Source: Puffinus mauretanicus (lineage: Eukaryota > Chordata > Aves > Procellariiformes > Procellariidae). From it: DNA of 64,000 bases. The position numbers were made by a program, and so were the translations under genes. Below are positions 46,190-56,565 of the stretch, one piece after another. Below the pieces are notes generated by a model that made no database searches, was not told the origin of the DNA, and saw only the letters and a program-made list of their open reading frames with translations. The DNA lies in the NCBI GenBank assembly GCA_023333565.1, contig JAJKFH010003256.1:558001-622000 (forward strand). The letters run 5' to 3'. Positions within the stretch are counted from its first letter, which is position 1. Each line of letters opens with the position of its first letter.

Positions 46190-47200
46190 TCAAACGCTGC
46201 CGGCTCCAGCTCGAAGAGACGTTGTTAACGGGCAGGTTCCGTTACCGGACCCCAGCTCCCACGCCGGCACCGCCCGCCGCAACCAAACTTCGTCCCGGAG
46301 CGCACGGGGGCTGCTGGGGTGGGCGCTGCTGCCGAGGGCCCCTCGCGCCCCGCTCCGCCCGCCCGGAGCCCTCCCCCGGGATGCGCTCCGGCAGCACCGC
46401 CCGGGGGCCCCCGCTGTGGCTCCCGGTGGACACCCCCCGGTGGAAACCCCCCCCCCCAGGGCCACCGCGGCGGAACTTCGCCGCTCCCCCCGCCGACTTC
46501 CCGGGGCACGATCGGGGCGAGCTGCCCCCGCCCGCCCGCCCGCAGCCTCCCCGCAGCGGCCCCGCTCCCCTCCCCGGTGCCGCCGCCCCCGGTGACTCAC
46601 GCGCTCAGAGGTCCCCGCCGCGGCGGCGGAGGCGCAGGGCAGCCGCGGGTCCCCGCCCGCCGAGCGGCATCTCCCGAGCAGCGGCGACCGGGGCAGCCCG
46701 GCGGCAGGAGGCGGCGCGCAGCGGGCTGGGCTCGCCGGGCTGGGCTCACCTCGCCGGGCTGCCTCGCACGCCGCTGCGCCCGCGCCGCCGCCGCCCCCGG
46801 AGCCGCCGAGCGAGCGCGCCCGCCCCCGGCCGCCGCCGAGCGCCGCGGGGGGGAACGTGCGGCCGCCCCCGCCCCGCCCCGCCCCGCGGCTGCCGCCCCC
46901 CGCCCGGGATCCCCTCCCTCTGCGCCCCCCCCCGGCTGCCGCCGAGGGGCTGGGGGGACCCGGAGGGGAGACCCGAGGGGGGGCGCCCGGGGCCGGACCC
47001 CACCTCCCGCTCCCCGCCCCGCTCTCCCACCCGGGCCCCGCGCTCGGGACACGCTCCCCCCCCCACACGCTCTCCCCGCAGCGAGGGGCTCACGGCGCGG
47101 CCCCGCACCGGCGTGGCAGGCGAGGCGTCTCCCACCCCGGCAGCGTGCTCGGCGGGCGCTCAGCACACGCTCCCACCTCTGATGCAGAAAAGGAGGCATT
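46190..47200 (-). promoter_or_regulatory. CpG island, likely promoter of a leftward gene
   Basis: About 1 kb with the highest G+C and CpG density in the window. A run of GC boxes (Sp1 type, GGGGCGGGG on the - strand) lies at 46,866-46,886. No TATA box is visible, as usual for CpG promoters. Two good donors on the - strand (GT at 46,749-46,748 and 46,600-46,599) favour leftward transcription. I found no comparable GTGAGT/GTAAGT donor on the + strand within the island. The long open frames across it are Arg/Pro/Gly/Ala-rich and open on both strands, so I do not treat them as coding. The gene is not identified. Confidence 0.75.
46750..46870 (-). other. Inferred non-coding first exon, right edge approximate
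   Basis: On the - strand the sequence reads GGCGAG|GTGAGC, a strong donor, with exon end at 46,750. GC boxes about 115-135 bp upstream would put the start of transcription near 46,850-46,870. A second donor (GCGC|GTGAGT, exon end 46,601) allows a longer alternative exon. No start codon with a believable frame lies before either donor, so this would be 5' untranslated. The start is a guess. The donor itself is seen. Confidence 0.35.
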
Positions 47201-48429
47201 CTCCCCCCAAAATGAACATACTACAGCCGTGACAAGCGGGGAGTTTATTCCCGCAGTTCAGCTGTGCTTGCTGCTGCCTGCGCGTGGGCTGGGAGCTGCC
47301 CCAAGGCCCTGCTCTCCATTTTTCCGTGCGTTCAGCAGCACCAGCCCATGCAGAGCTGCAGGCGGGCGAGGAGCAGACCCCCCGGCCGCTGATTCCATTG
47401 CTGCGCAGGATGCCCGAGGGCGGGGGGGGATGCCCAGGCCCACTTCAGCCACCTGGCAGGACGGCAGTGGGGAGGGAGGTTTCCGTTCCTCACTGCAAAC
47501 GTTGGGAAGACCAAGGCAGTGCAGGAAGCCCTCAGGATGTATTTGCAGCATACCCCGGATTCACTAAAGCTCTGTGCATCTCAGTCCCTTACCCTTCCTT
47601 CTCTTTAAATCTAATTTAAGGACCTCTGGGCAGTGATCCGGGCGTTCCCACAGCGGCTGGAAGCAATAGTCCTTCCTTGAGCATTATGCAAGAGCAGAAC
47701 TCTGGCGTTCCCGGCTCTCCCCCATTCTCCTGCTGTTTACCTCCTCCCCCGGGAAGCCGGCTGAACACGGTGCAGACCTGCATTATCAGATTTTGCAAAC
47801 CGCAGGCTGTCGGAGGTCCTGTTGTTCTGCCCTTTCTCCTCTGGCTCGCGAGCGGGAGTTGCCATCTCTCTGAAACAGCCATGAGCAGCGAGTGGCTGCT
47901 CCGGCAGTGCAGGTCCCTTGTGCCAGGTGTGGCCGCGCGGCCCGAGCCCCCACCCGAGCCCGAGGGAACTTACACAGCACAGCGGCAGCAAACTGCTCCT
48001 TGCGGGCCTGATGGAGTTACTGATGGGGCTCAGCACCCTTTTCTGGCTCAGATGATCTATTTGTGGTTCCCCATAGCTGAGACTGTGGTAAACCTCCAGA
48101 AGTTTTATTTCCTGAGAACTATCTGGAATACCTGCAGCCTGCTTAAGCCATCATTTACTCCCTATGAACTTACCACAGGGTCCATCTATGAGATACTATC
48201 AATATCCTGCAGAGTTCGTGCACAGCCCCCTGAAAACAGGCACCACTCCCCCCCCTTCCTCTCCTAATGCAGTTTTACTTTCCTCCCAAGGGCTTTGAGG
48301 AACACTCTAGAGAAAATCATCAGGGTGATATACAGCCATAACGTGAATGAGGACTACAAAATGCACCAAATGCACCTCATACATCTCAACATCCATTTTG
48401 TATGACAAACGTGTATATTTTTAGCCCTC
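47201..48429. other. Mixed-composition DNA upstream of the CpG island
   Basis: No gene recognised. A 196-codon + frame (47,677-48,267) crosses DNA that is not extremely GC-rich, but it has no domain and no clear exon borders. From 48,255 to 48,430 the DNA is AT-richer (GGTGATATACAGCC, CATTTTGTATGAC), a weak regulatory candidate. Confidence 0.35.
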
Positions 48430-49069
48430 CGGGATGCAGTAAGCACCCGACCCCGCGCCTCGCCGCCCTGTCAGAGCGGCAGCAGCCCTTGTTCTCAGGA
48501 CCTGCCAGACAAAGGCAGCGCTCAGCCAGGATGGCTCCTTGCTATGCCCCGCTGTGCTGTTTTCTCACGGTTCATTGAGGCTGAAGATGCTTTAGGCAGC
48601 AGATTTGGAGAACGAGGAACCAGGAACATGGCAGAGAGCAGCTCTGCAAAATTTTCTCTGCATTTCAAGCCTCCGAGCCGGGTCCCTGTTGACATCTGTT
48701 CCTAGAAATGCAAACTGGTACCCGCTCGGGAGGTGCAGCCTTGCAAACCGGGAGGTGTGCGCTAAGCGGAGCGGAGGAGAGGCGGCGATGCTGCGGGATT
48801 GCTAGGCAACCTCGCGCTGCCCAGCGGGAAAAGGCCCAAGACGAGCAGCGCGCCCAGCCGGGGCTCGCATCTGCACTGGGTGTCCCGGGCAGGGAAACAC
48901 CGAGAGAGGAACCCACCGGGGGAATCTGCCCATGGGTCTCCAGGAGGGCGAGCATCTGAAGCTGGCCGTGGGAGAGGAGGAGGAGGAGCAGACGGGGGAT
49001 AATGGCAGAGAATGCGCGAGAGCGACAGTGGAGGGAAGAGAAGCAGTTAGAAAAAGCACAAGTCAACAA
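48430..49069. promoter_or_regulatory. CpG-bearing stretch with RFX-type palindrome
   Basis: ATTGCTAGGCAACC at 48,798-48,811 matches the classical RFX/X-box palindrome GTTGCTAGGCAACC at 13 of 14 positions. CpG-rich, purine-rich DNA follows to about 49,050. X-boxes often sit in promoters of ciliary genes, but I see no exon or donor I can defend here. Confidence 0.3.
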
Positions 49070-49300
49070 ACCCCTGCCTTTTGGCAAGGCTGTTACATGA
49101 ACCAGAGGGAACAAGTATTAATCTGGAAAAAATATTTGTTTTTCTTTTTTTCTTAGTTTATTTCACAGTCTGTTTGGTATTTAGGGCCTTCATTTGGAGG
49201 AAGTCATAGTTGTTAAATTATTGCTGCTTTTTTATTTTTATCCTTAACGATGACGAGGTTTTCCTTCTCATAACCATGGCTGGAGTAAAGAGATGACAAG
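49070..49300. promoter_or_regulatory. AT-rich island, candidate regulatory element
   Basis: AGTATTAATCTGG, a T-rich run (49,137-49,152), GTTAAATTATTGC and TTTTATTTTTATCC over about 160 bp. AT-rich without coding signal. Confidence 0.32.
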
Positions 49301-50029
49301 ACCTGTTGCGGTTCTGTCTTGGGTTTTTCGTGAACGCAGATGCTGTAAGCAGGAGGCAGAGCAAAACCCCAGCACCTGGGGACCATCTTGCCCCCGTTAT
49401 TCCCTCTGCGGAGCCCCAGCAAGGACAGTGCCAAGCAGCCAGGCCCGGATCTGCAGAAATCACCTCTGCGAGGCAACAGATGGCACTCGGTATCGAGGAG
49501 ACCAGACAAGGAGGGGGCTGCCCCTCCAAGTCCTCCACAACGGCTCGAGCGCTCAGGGACCCTCGACTTTGAGGTGCCCAAATGAGGTCCAGCCCCTCCT
49601 CATGACTCTGCCCAAAAAGGGGACGTTTGCAGTGTCTTCAGCTCTGACACAGCACCGGCAGCTCAAGCCTGGCCCAGCCGGGGGGTTCACCCGCACCCGC
49701 CGGCGCCGGCGCCCGTCCTACCTGCACAGGCGGTGTGGGACCCTCTGCCCGCCCGAGGGCCGGGGGGCACGGTGCCAGCTGGAGCTTTCCCCAGAGAGCC
49801 GCCAGAACACCAGGTACCTGCGCCGTCCTTGGCTGCCATGGAGACGGTGGGATGACATGGCGGGACCCAGATTTTTTTTTGGCAAGTGTCAGATGCCCTG
49901 ACCCAAAAAACCCGAAGCGGAACGTGCAATGCCCGACGAGGAGCTGAATGCATGCCTGGTCATGAACACGCTCAGCCTGCAAAGCACTCTCCAGCACTGG
50001 AGAGAGAAGAAGAGAGCACCATGCTAATG
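49301..50029. other. GC-rich spacer
   Basis: No gene recognised. A 202-codon + frame and a 122-codon - frame overlap and neither shows a domain. An imperfect RFX-like string (GCTGCCATGGAGAC) lies near 49,832. Confidence 0.45.
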
Positions 50030-50350
50030 TGCTCTGAAATAATGCTTTTTAAAATATAATTTATTATAGATTTCATAGCTAAGTTATGCAACATAATAAG
50101 CAAATCTAAAATGTAATTGTCACTGCACGTTAACAGCAAAATCCAGAACCTCTATTATACTAACAAACTTATTAAATCAGTGAACATTGCATTGCATCAG
50201 TCAATTACTAAAACAATGCCAAGATCAGTAGAACAATCTGATATCCATTACGGGGGGGAGAAGGAGCAAAGGCACACAACCAGGGCTGCCCGCAGCACGG
50301 CGTGTTTTAAAACATTAAATGTATTTACGTCTTTGATGTAACGCTGCACC
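50030..50350. promoter_or_regulatory. Strong AT-rich island, candidate enhancer
   Basis: AAATAATGC, TATAATTTATTATAG, CATAATAAGC, AAATGTAATTGTC, CTTATTAAATCAG and GTCAATTACTAAAACAATGCC (SOX-type ACAAT). More than 200 bp of uninterrupted AT-rich DNA with GC-rich flanks. Confidence 0.42.
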
Positions 50351-50666
50351 TGTTGGGTGTTTTGCAGCCGCTTCCCCTGTTCCAGGAGAGGGAGAGTAAA
50401 GAGCCTGAATCCACCTCTGTGCTCTGACCCGGGGTCCCTGCCGGGGAGCAGGAGGCAGAGGAGGGAAGCACCGCCAGCCTCACTGCCGGGATTTTCTCAG
50501 TGCCACACGATCCATGCTGCAGCATTAGCAGTGCTCAGCGTCAGAAAACACCATGCAAAAAGGCAAGTCTTGTAAAAAGCAGGGGACACACCGCAGCGGG
50601 TGCTGCCGAGGTGCTTGGACGCCTGGCTCCCTCCTCCCGGGCACCACAGGTCGGGCCCCATTGCTG
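50351..50666. other. GC-rich spacer
   Basis: Nothing recognised. Confidence 0.45.
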
Positions 50667-51211
50667 CCTCTGCCCCAGCTCTGCCCCCAGCTCTGCCCCC
50701 AGCTCTGCTCCAGTCCTGCCCCCAGCTCTGCCCCAGTTCTGCCCCCAGCTCTGCCCCAGCTCTGCCCCAGTTCTGCCCACAGCTCTGCTCCAGTCCTGCC
50801 CCCAGCTCTGCCCCAGCTCTGCCCCCAGCTCTGCTCCAGTCCTGCCCCCAGCTCTGCCCCCAGCTCTGCCCCCAGCTCTGCTCCAGTCCTGCCCCCAGCT
50901 CTGCCCCCAGTCCTGCCCCCAGTTCTGCCCCCAGCTCTGCCCCCCAGCTCTGCCCCCAGTCCTGCCCCCAGCTCTGCCCCAGTTCTGCCCCCAGCTCTGC
51001 TCCAGTTCTGCCCCAGCAGCTCTGCCCTGCCTGCCCCAGCTCTGCCCCAGCTCTGCCCCCCCAGCTCTGCCCCCAGCTCTGCCCCAGTCCTGCCCCCAGC
51101 TCTGCCCCAGTTCTGCCCCCAGCTCTGCCCCAGTCCTGCCCCCAGCTCTGCCCCAGCTCTGTCCCCAGCTCTGCCCCCAGCTCTGCTCCAGTCCTGCCCC
51201 CAGCTCTGCCC
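50667..51211 (+). repeat. Minisatellite, C-rich 12/13-bp units
   Basis: About 545 bp of head-to-tail copies of CAGCTCTGCCCC(C), with variants CAGTCCTGCCCCC, CAGTTCTGCCCCC and CAGCTCTGCTC. Mixing of 12-, 13- and 11-bp units gives a higher-order pattern in which the CTC and GTCC variants recur together. The array is open in all three + frames and several - frames, producing artificial Ser/Ala/Pro-rich or Gly/Ala-rich frames of up to 370 codons. Those should not be annotated as genes. Confidence 0.95.
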
Positions 51212-51559
51212 GCTTATCCCCGGCTGCCCACCCTGACCACTTTCCAAAGCATCCCTGGAGCGGAGCCGTGATGCACAGCAGGTGGGTACGAAATGGCCAG
51301 GATTCAGCCGTCACGTCGCTGCCGCTCTCCGAGGAGCCGACGTTAGCCAGAGCCTGCAGGTCTGTGCCCACGGGCAGAGCTAGGTCTGAGCTCATTCCTG
51401 GCTCCAGGGCTATGGCCACCCACGGCGGCACACGTTGTCAGGGAAGGGCATTTGCTCCAACAGCAGGACAGGGCACGCAAAGGCTGGCAGGGAATTCGCG
51501 CTGCAGCCCCCGAGCTCTCACCTCCCCTTTTGACTCCATGAAATCCTGTTGCCACCGAT
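51212..51559. other. GC-rich spacer
   Basis: Nothing recognised. Confidence 0.45.
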
Positions 51560-52110
51560 GCTACGTCCTTACGAGACTGTTAAACGTGAAATCAAGCGAG
51601 CTTGAGTAACCCTGGAAAGATGTCCATGCAAACATCTACAGCAAAGTGTGCCTTGCACCTCAGTGAAGTGATTTGACACAGTGCTAATTATGCAAATTAA
51701 TCATTGGTAAATCAGGTACTTGTTTATTTATTTATTTTGTGTTTTGCACAGCAACCAGGCAGGAGGAGCTCCGGGAGAGAAGAGCTGCTCTATTTCAGCT
51801 GAGAAGAAATGTTTGGTAACATGTTGCATGATCTGACCTCCCCACGTTCTTTTTCAGGTTAAATTCTGAATTGATTTGCTGGTATCGTACCACTCATAGC
51901 TCTCAATGTGTCATGGCAGCTAATGAACCATGCCAGGGACACATTTATAACCCGCTATTAGCCACTTGCATCAGGAAGGGATTGTTTTTTTCTCCCCTCT
52001 TTCCTCTGAGGTTCTAAAAGTTAGAAAACCAAACCAAACACCAAAAAAACCCCCAAAATCATCAGCAAACACTGCTACTGAAAGTCAAGCACTTGTGTGA
52101 TTTGATCCCT
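51560..52110. promoter_or_regulatory. Large AT-rich island with octamer, candidate enhancer
   Basis: GCTAATTATGCAAATTAATC at 51,683-51,702 overlaps a homeodomain core, a perfect octamer (ATGCAAAT, 51,690-51,697) and another TTAAT core. TTGTTTATTTATTTATTTTG (near 51,720) has forkhead-like repeats. GGTTAAATTCTGAATTG and GCTAATGAACC follow. About 500 bp, non-coding. Confidence 0.45.
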
Positions 52111-52564
52111 CCCCCCTTGGGACCTGGCTTTCAAGTGGCCACAGAAAAGGCCCTGGACAAGTCACCCACACCCCGCTGATTTTCCGCAGCCCTGGTTTGC
52201 CCGGAGCAGGTTCCTCCCCTTCCCCAGACCTTCACTCTCCGGGCAGAGAAGCTCACGCCGTCTTCTGAGCAAAGCTGGACTGACACCATCTACAAAACCT
52301 GCCTCAAAGAGCATCCCAGAGCCAAGCTGGGAGCAGGACCGGAGAGGAAGGGGCTTCCGTGCCCCGTCCCCCTCCTCCCCACCGCTGCAGCTGGAGCCGG
52401 GACCCTGTTCCGAAGGAGCCCCGGCGCGGAGCGGGGACGTGGCGGTAGGAACAGACACACAGCGGCGACCAAGGGGCCGCTCGCCTCTGGCAGCAGTCGC
52501 AGCGTGCACACTGCAGGAGGGCAGCGCCGCAAATAGGAGCCGGGTTCCCCTTTGCTCCAAACGC
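52111..52564. other. GC-rich spacer
   Basis: Nothing recognised. Confidence 0.45.
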
Positions 52565-52745
52565 AGCGCTTCAGGATCGCAGAGACAACTCTATTGGGGG
52601 AACAAGAGCTAATTAAATTTACTGGGATCATTGAAGAGGAAATTATTTAATATTCTGCATAGAATTTAATATCTGAAAGCATGAATGGCCTTGTTTCATC
52701 AGAGATCTGTTCCTTTCCAACATTCGAGTTTACTTTTCGCAGCCA
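52565..52745. promoter_or_regulatory. AT-rich island, candidate enhancer
   Basis: GAGCTAATTAAATTTACTGG, GGAAATTATTTAATATTC and AGAATTTAATATCTG within 75 bp (52,606-52,678), then balanced DNA. Compact and non-coding. Confidence 0.42.
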
Positions 52746-54129
52746 GCCCCGCCGCCGAGGGACGGGCAGGGACGGGGGAGGACGCTGCCTGCGAGGAACC
52801 ACGCTGCCGGAGCCGGAGAGAAACAAACAGTGGGAGAGCAGAACATCGTTGGAGCCACGGCCGCATCCTCGGGTGCTCCCGACGGAGCAGCAGGCCTGCG
52901 ATCCAGAGAAGAGCAGCCTCCCGAGGGGCTCGGCTGCCTCTTCAGTGGGAGGATCCTCCTGCTTCCATCCACAACTGCTTCCACGCGGGGCTGCCGCTCC
53001 TCCGGTGAGCACCCGCACGGGGCCTTCAGCTTATGACCTTACATGCTGTTATCTAGTCCTATTTTAACAGCCAAAATGTTGTGACTTCTTAAATCCCCCC
53101 AGTTCAGTCCTCCATCCAAAGAGGAGCCTGGGCTGGGCGCACCAGGATCCAGGGACAAGTGGACTTTGCCACAGGGAACCTTCACCCTGGCTGTGCATCC
53201 CTCTGGTGCTGCTTACCTGGCTCAGCCTCGCCGCACCAGCACCTTCTGCGCTGCAGGAGGATCCCACCGTTTCGTTTTCACATGCTCCATGCTCGCGGCT
53301 CTTCGGCTTCTCCTGGTTGCAAAGACCCTCCTGGTCCCAAGGGCTGGCAGCCACCTCCGCACCCTCTCCGGGCTGTGGCCCTGCAGCAGCGCAGTGCCAG
53401 CCGGGAGGCGGGATGCCATCAGGCCACCTTCCCGCCCGTGCAGGATGGTGGCTGGGACACTGCAGGAACGATGCCCTCGACACAGCGAGTTTCCCTGCTG
53501 CAGCTGAAGCATGCTGCCTGCAGCCACTCACCTGGAACCGCTCTGTTCTTGGCCCTACAACCGACTCCTTCCTTGGCTGGTTAATGATTTTCTAGAAGCC
53601 AAATGTCAGATTCCGCTTGCTACTCTTAAGAAAAATCCAGTGATTGCTTCCCAGAGGGCTCCCCAAATGCTGCTGCCTGATGGGGGCCGGGTCTCTGCTG
53701 GGATGGGCACAGCCCATTTTGCCTCCCCCAGAGCCAGCAGGGGGGGGACCCCTCCAGCCCCCCAAGCCTCACTTCGGGGTGGGGGACCCCACCTGCCCCG
53801 GCTCCCATCCAGCCAAGCCGTTGCCCATAATCCACCTTCCCTCGGGGCCAAACCCAGCTACAGGAAAGGTGCCATTCAGCAGCTGGTGCTGTAGGTCCCT
53901 CCTGTGACTCTGTCCCCAGAGGTGGGCTCAGACCCTCGGCCCCCTCAGCAGAGCCAGCATCTCTTTTCGGTGGAGCAGGAGCCGCCGCGGCTGGCACGGA
54001 GCTGCGCCAGCAACCCCCCGGCCCCGCAGCCGCAGGGTCTCTGGCCTCCAGAGCAGAGCCCAAGGACATGCCAGCCTTGTATGGAGACCCCAGAGCTCCT
54101 GCCCCTCTGGCTCCCTCTTTCCTTCTCCT
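52746..54129. other. GC-rich non-coding spacer
   Basis: No gene recognised. A mild AT patch lies at 53,028-53,100. Frames of 100-155 codons overlap on both strands. Confidence 0.5.
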
Positions 54130-54430
54130 CTTTCAGCCCTGATAACACCTCTTTCTCACTCACACACATGAAAGTCATTAGAAGTAGCAATAATTTTGCT
54201 TCTGTATTTATGTCACCAATACCTTCAGCTAATTCCTGTAACTGCCAGCATGGAAGCACTAATACCTCTGCAAAAGACAAAGCAATTATTTCTAGACATA
54301 GCTCCCTTTCCTTGCGTTGTCACCATCCAAAACACCAAAACCCTGGTCCGTTGTCAGCATCTTTCTCTAACTAGCAGGGGAAAGAAAGATAATTTCTTTT
54401 TTTTCCCAAAAAAAATCATATCCAGTGGCA
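54130..54430. promoter_or_regulatory. AT-richer island, candidate enhancer
   Basis: CCTGATAACACC (GATA core), GTCATTAGAAG, GCAATAATTTTGC, CAGCTAATTCC, CACTAATACC and AGCAATTATTTC over about 160 bp, ending in T- and A-runs near 54,398-54,416. Confidence 0.4.
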
Positions 54431-54979
54431 TCAAGCAAGCGAACACACCCGCACCCGTACCCTCGCCTTCCCAGGCCCCGCAGCACCCCACCCCGCGCTT
54501 GGGCAGAGTAAGGCGGATTTCACTTCGTGGCAATGTATGGAGCGACACGAGTCCTGGCCCGCAGCGGGAGAGAGGCACAGGCAGCGCGCAGGGACAGCAC
54601 GGACAGGGACATCGCCCTCGCTGCCGGAGCCTCGGTGGAGAAGGCTCCGGAGCTGCCCCTCACCCCACAGCACCCGTCCCTGCAGCAAACGCCGTCTGGG
54701 AGACAGGGACCCGGCTGGGCTCAGCGGCCCCTTGAAGAGATGCCGCTTTCAGAGGAGAGACAAGGGAAACTCCGAGCACGGAGGCCAGGAGCCAGTTCTC
54801 CCAGCGCATCAGCCACTGTTCAGCTGCCCAAGTCCTCCGCTTCTGCAGAGAAAGCCCCTGCTCCTCCCCAGGTGAGGGGAACATGCCACATTGACCCAGA
54901 CACAGGCACATTAGCGGTGCTCCCAGCATCTCCGTCTGGATGGAGACACAGTGTCTGCCTCGGGACCCTCTGCAGCACT
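54431..54979. other. GC-rich spacer
   Basis: Nothing recognised. Confidence 0.45.
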
Positions 54980-55115
54980 AGACCTTATTATCCTATGGGT
55001 CTGCTCTCAAGAAATTAAAATGAGCCATAAAATGACAAGTAAAGTGAAATAAGGAATATAAAGAGCAGGGAGAATGTAAATCGTGTCGTTAGCATATGTA
55101 CAGCACTTGCAAAGC
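54980..55115. promoter_or_regulatory. Short AT-rich patch
   Basis: GAAATTAAAATGAGCC, CCATAAAATGAC, GGAATATAAAG and GTAAATCGTG in about 100 bp. Weak candidate. Confidence 0.28.
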
Positions 55116-55749
55116 GTCTGTTCCCCACTGGGACAGCGCAGCCCCCAAGGAGGGAGGGCTCCCGGGCCGCCCCAAGATGGGGCAACGGCTCTTCTGCATG
55201 GGGGTCCTGGGGGTGCTCCCGTGGCCCCCCTCTCCCACGTGCCCACCCTATGGAGCCGTAAGGGGTTCAGGGCCCTTGAACAAAACATGGTACCCCCTGC
55301 CCTGCACACCCCTCCAGGTTTGCTCAAAGCCCCCAGACCCACGGGGCCAGCCCCCGCTGCCGGCCGGGCACACCAGCCCTGCCAGCCCCTGCTCCGGAAG
55401 GACACGGGGAGGGAGAAGGAGCCGGGAGAATGAGCAGACGCAGGCTCCCCACCAAGGGCTGAAATGAGCTGGTACCTGGAGGCAGCAGCACACCTGGGTG
55501 ACCTACATATCCCTCGCTGATGGAATATTTAATGGGCTCTTTTCAATGGATTGTGCATGAAAAACCTCCGGGCTCTTGCACGCAGCAAAAGGTGCATAAC
55601 GAAGCCTCCGTCTCTGGAGGAGGCCCTGCTGCCCGGCCTTGGCTTTCCGAGAGGTTTAAGGGAAGAGACGGAGGCTGAGCAGGGGGATACAGGAACGGGA
55701 GCTACAGCACTGCACTTGGATTTTGGCTGGATGCTCATCAGCATCCCAA
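55116..55749. other. GC-rich spacer
   Basis: No gene recognised. GGAATATTTAATGG lies near 55,521. Confidence 0.45.
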
Positions 55750-55945
55750 ATCATAGAATTTGGGATGGAAGGGTTTGGGTTGGAAGGGACCTTTAAAAGT
55801 CATCCAGTCCAACTTCAACTAGATCAGGTTGCTCAGAGCCCCGTCCAGCCTGACCTTGAATGTTTCCAGGGATGGGGCATCTACCATCTCTCTGGGCAAC
55901 CTGTGCCAGCGTTTCACCACTCTCATCGTAACAAATTTCTTCCCT
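55750..55945 (-). mobile_element. CR1 LINE 3'-end fragment
   Basis: The + strand reads as the reverse complement of the CR1 3' end: ATCATAGAATTTGGGATGG, then GGGTTGGAAGGGACCTTTAA (55,777-55,796), CATCCAGTCCAAC, AGGTTGCTCAGAGCCCC, CCTTGAATGTTTCCAGGG, and GGCAACCTGTGCCAG with the following AACAAATTTCTTCCC. The ATTCTATGAT tail unit is kept once at the left end, so the element lies on the - strand with its 3' end at 55,750 and is truncated on its 5' side at 55,945. Such short 5'-truncated copies are the usual form of CR1 in birds. It is much better preserved than the copy near 13.3 kb. Confidence 0.95.
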
Positions 55946-56164
55946 GGCTGCTCCGTGGGAAAGCGTCAGGGACACCCGCACCACGGTCTGGTCCCAGCTG
56001 ATGGAGCTGACCCCAGAGAGCGGGCAGCGGGCACTACAGGGTGCGGTGGTGCCGAACGGATGCGTTACACCCACAGCCCCCGTCCCAACCCCTCAGCTGG
56101 GGGAACAGCATCTCAGGGGAGAGGACCCTGACCGAGGGACGCACCAGAGACGAGGGAGAGAGGC
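55946..56164. other. GC-rich spacer
   Basis: Nothing recognised. Confidence 0.45.
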
Positions 56165-56565
56165 CAGCTTCTTATGAACTGCCCTTAAAAATATTTTCGT
56201 AACATTTCATATCCTACCTACAGTAGCACCTCCAGTAATTAACAGCTAAGTTTTAATTAAACATTGATTAGCAACTAATTAGTCTAATGATTAGTCACCT
56301 GAAGGAGACAAAGCAAAATACTGGGGCTGCCAAGATAGGAGCGGGAGAAGGCAAATGATGAAAGATGAGAGGCAGCTTAAATTCCTTCGCTGCTTCCCTC
56401 TGGGCCAAACGCTTGCTCTTACTTTGGTCCTTTACAAATGAGGCCTTCAATGTGAATTTCCTAATTGTGGCAAGCCTGATAGAGTCTCAAGTGAGCGATG
56501 TGGAGGAGACCAATTTTTTTCATCTCTCCCATCAGATCCCAGCCTGTTAATGCAGCTAACGAGCC
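56165..56565. promoter_or_regulatory. AT-rich island with dense homeodomain cluster
   Basis: Between 56,235 and 56,302 the DNA reads GTAATTAAC, TTTTAATTAAAC, TTGATTAGC, ACTAATTAGTC and TAATGATTAGTC, about eight ATTA/TAAT cores in under 70 bp. A second part (56,410-56,550) has CCTAATTGTGG and GTTAATGC. The 5' side includes TTAAAAATATTTTCG. No repeat or reading frame explains it. A homotypic cluster like this is typical of homeodomain-controlled enhancers. Function is inferred. Confidence 0.47.

Noticed and set aside
46155..47232. Long Arg/Pro/Gly/Ala-rich frames on both strands across the CpG island
   Set aside because: Base composition alone keeps these frames open, and - strand frames run straight through the likely splice donors. 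I prefer a non-coding first exon.
47677..48267. 196-codon + frame in less GC-rich DNA right of the CpG island
   Set aside because: No domain, no convincing exon borders and a Pro-rich start. It may deserve RNA evidence, but the sequence alone does not support a gene.
50500..51609. 369-codon + frame and 296-codon - frame over the C-rich minisatellite
   Set aside because: Most of each product is the translated tandem repeat, which is open in all three + frames. Not a gene.
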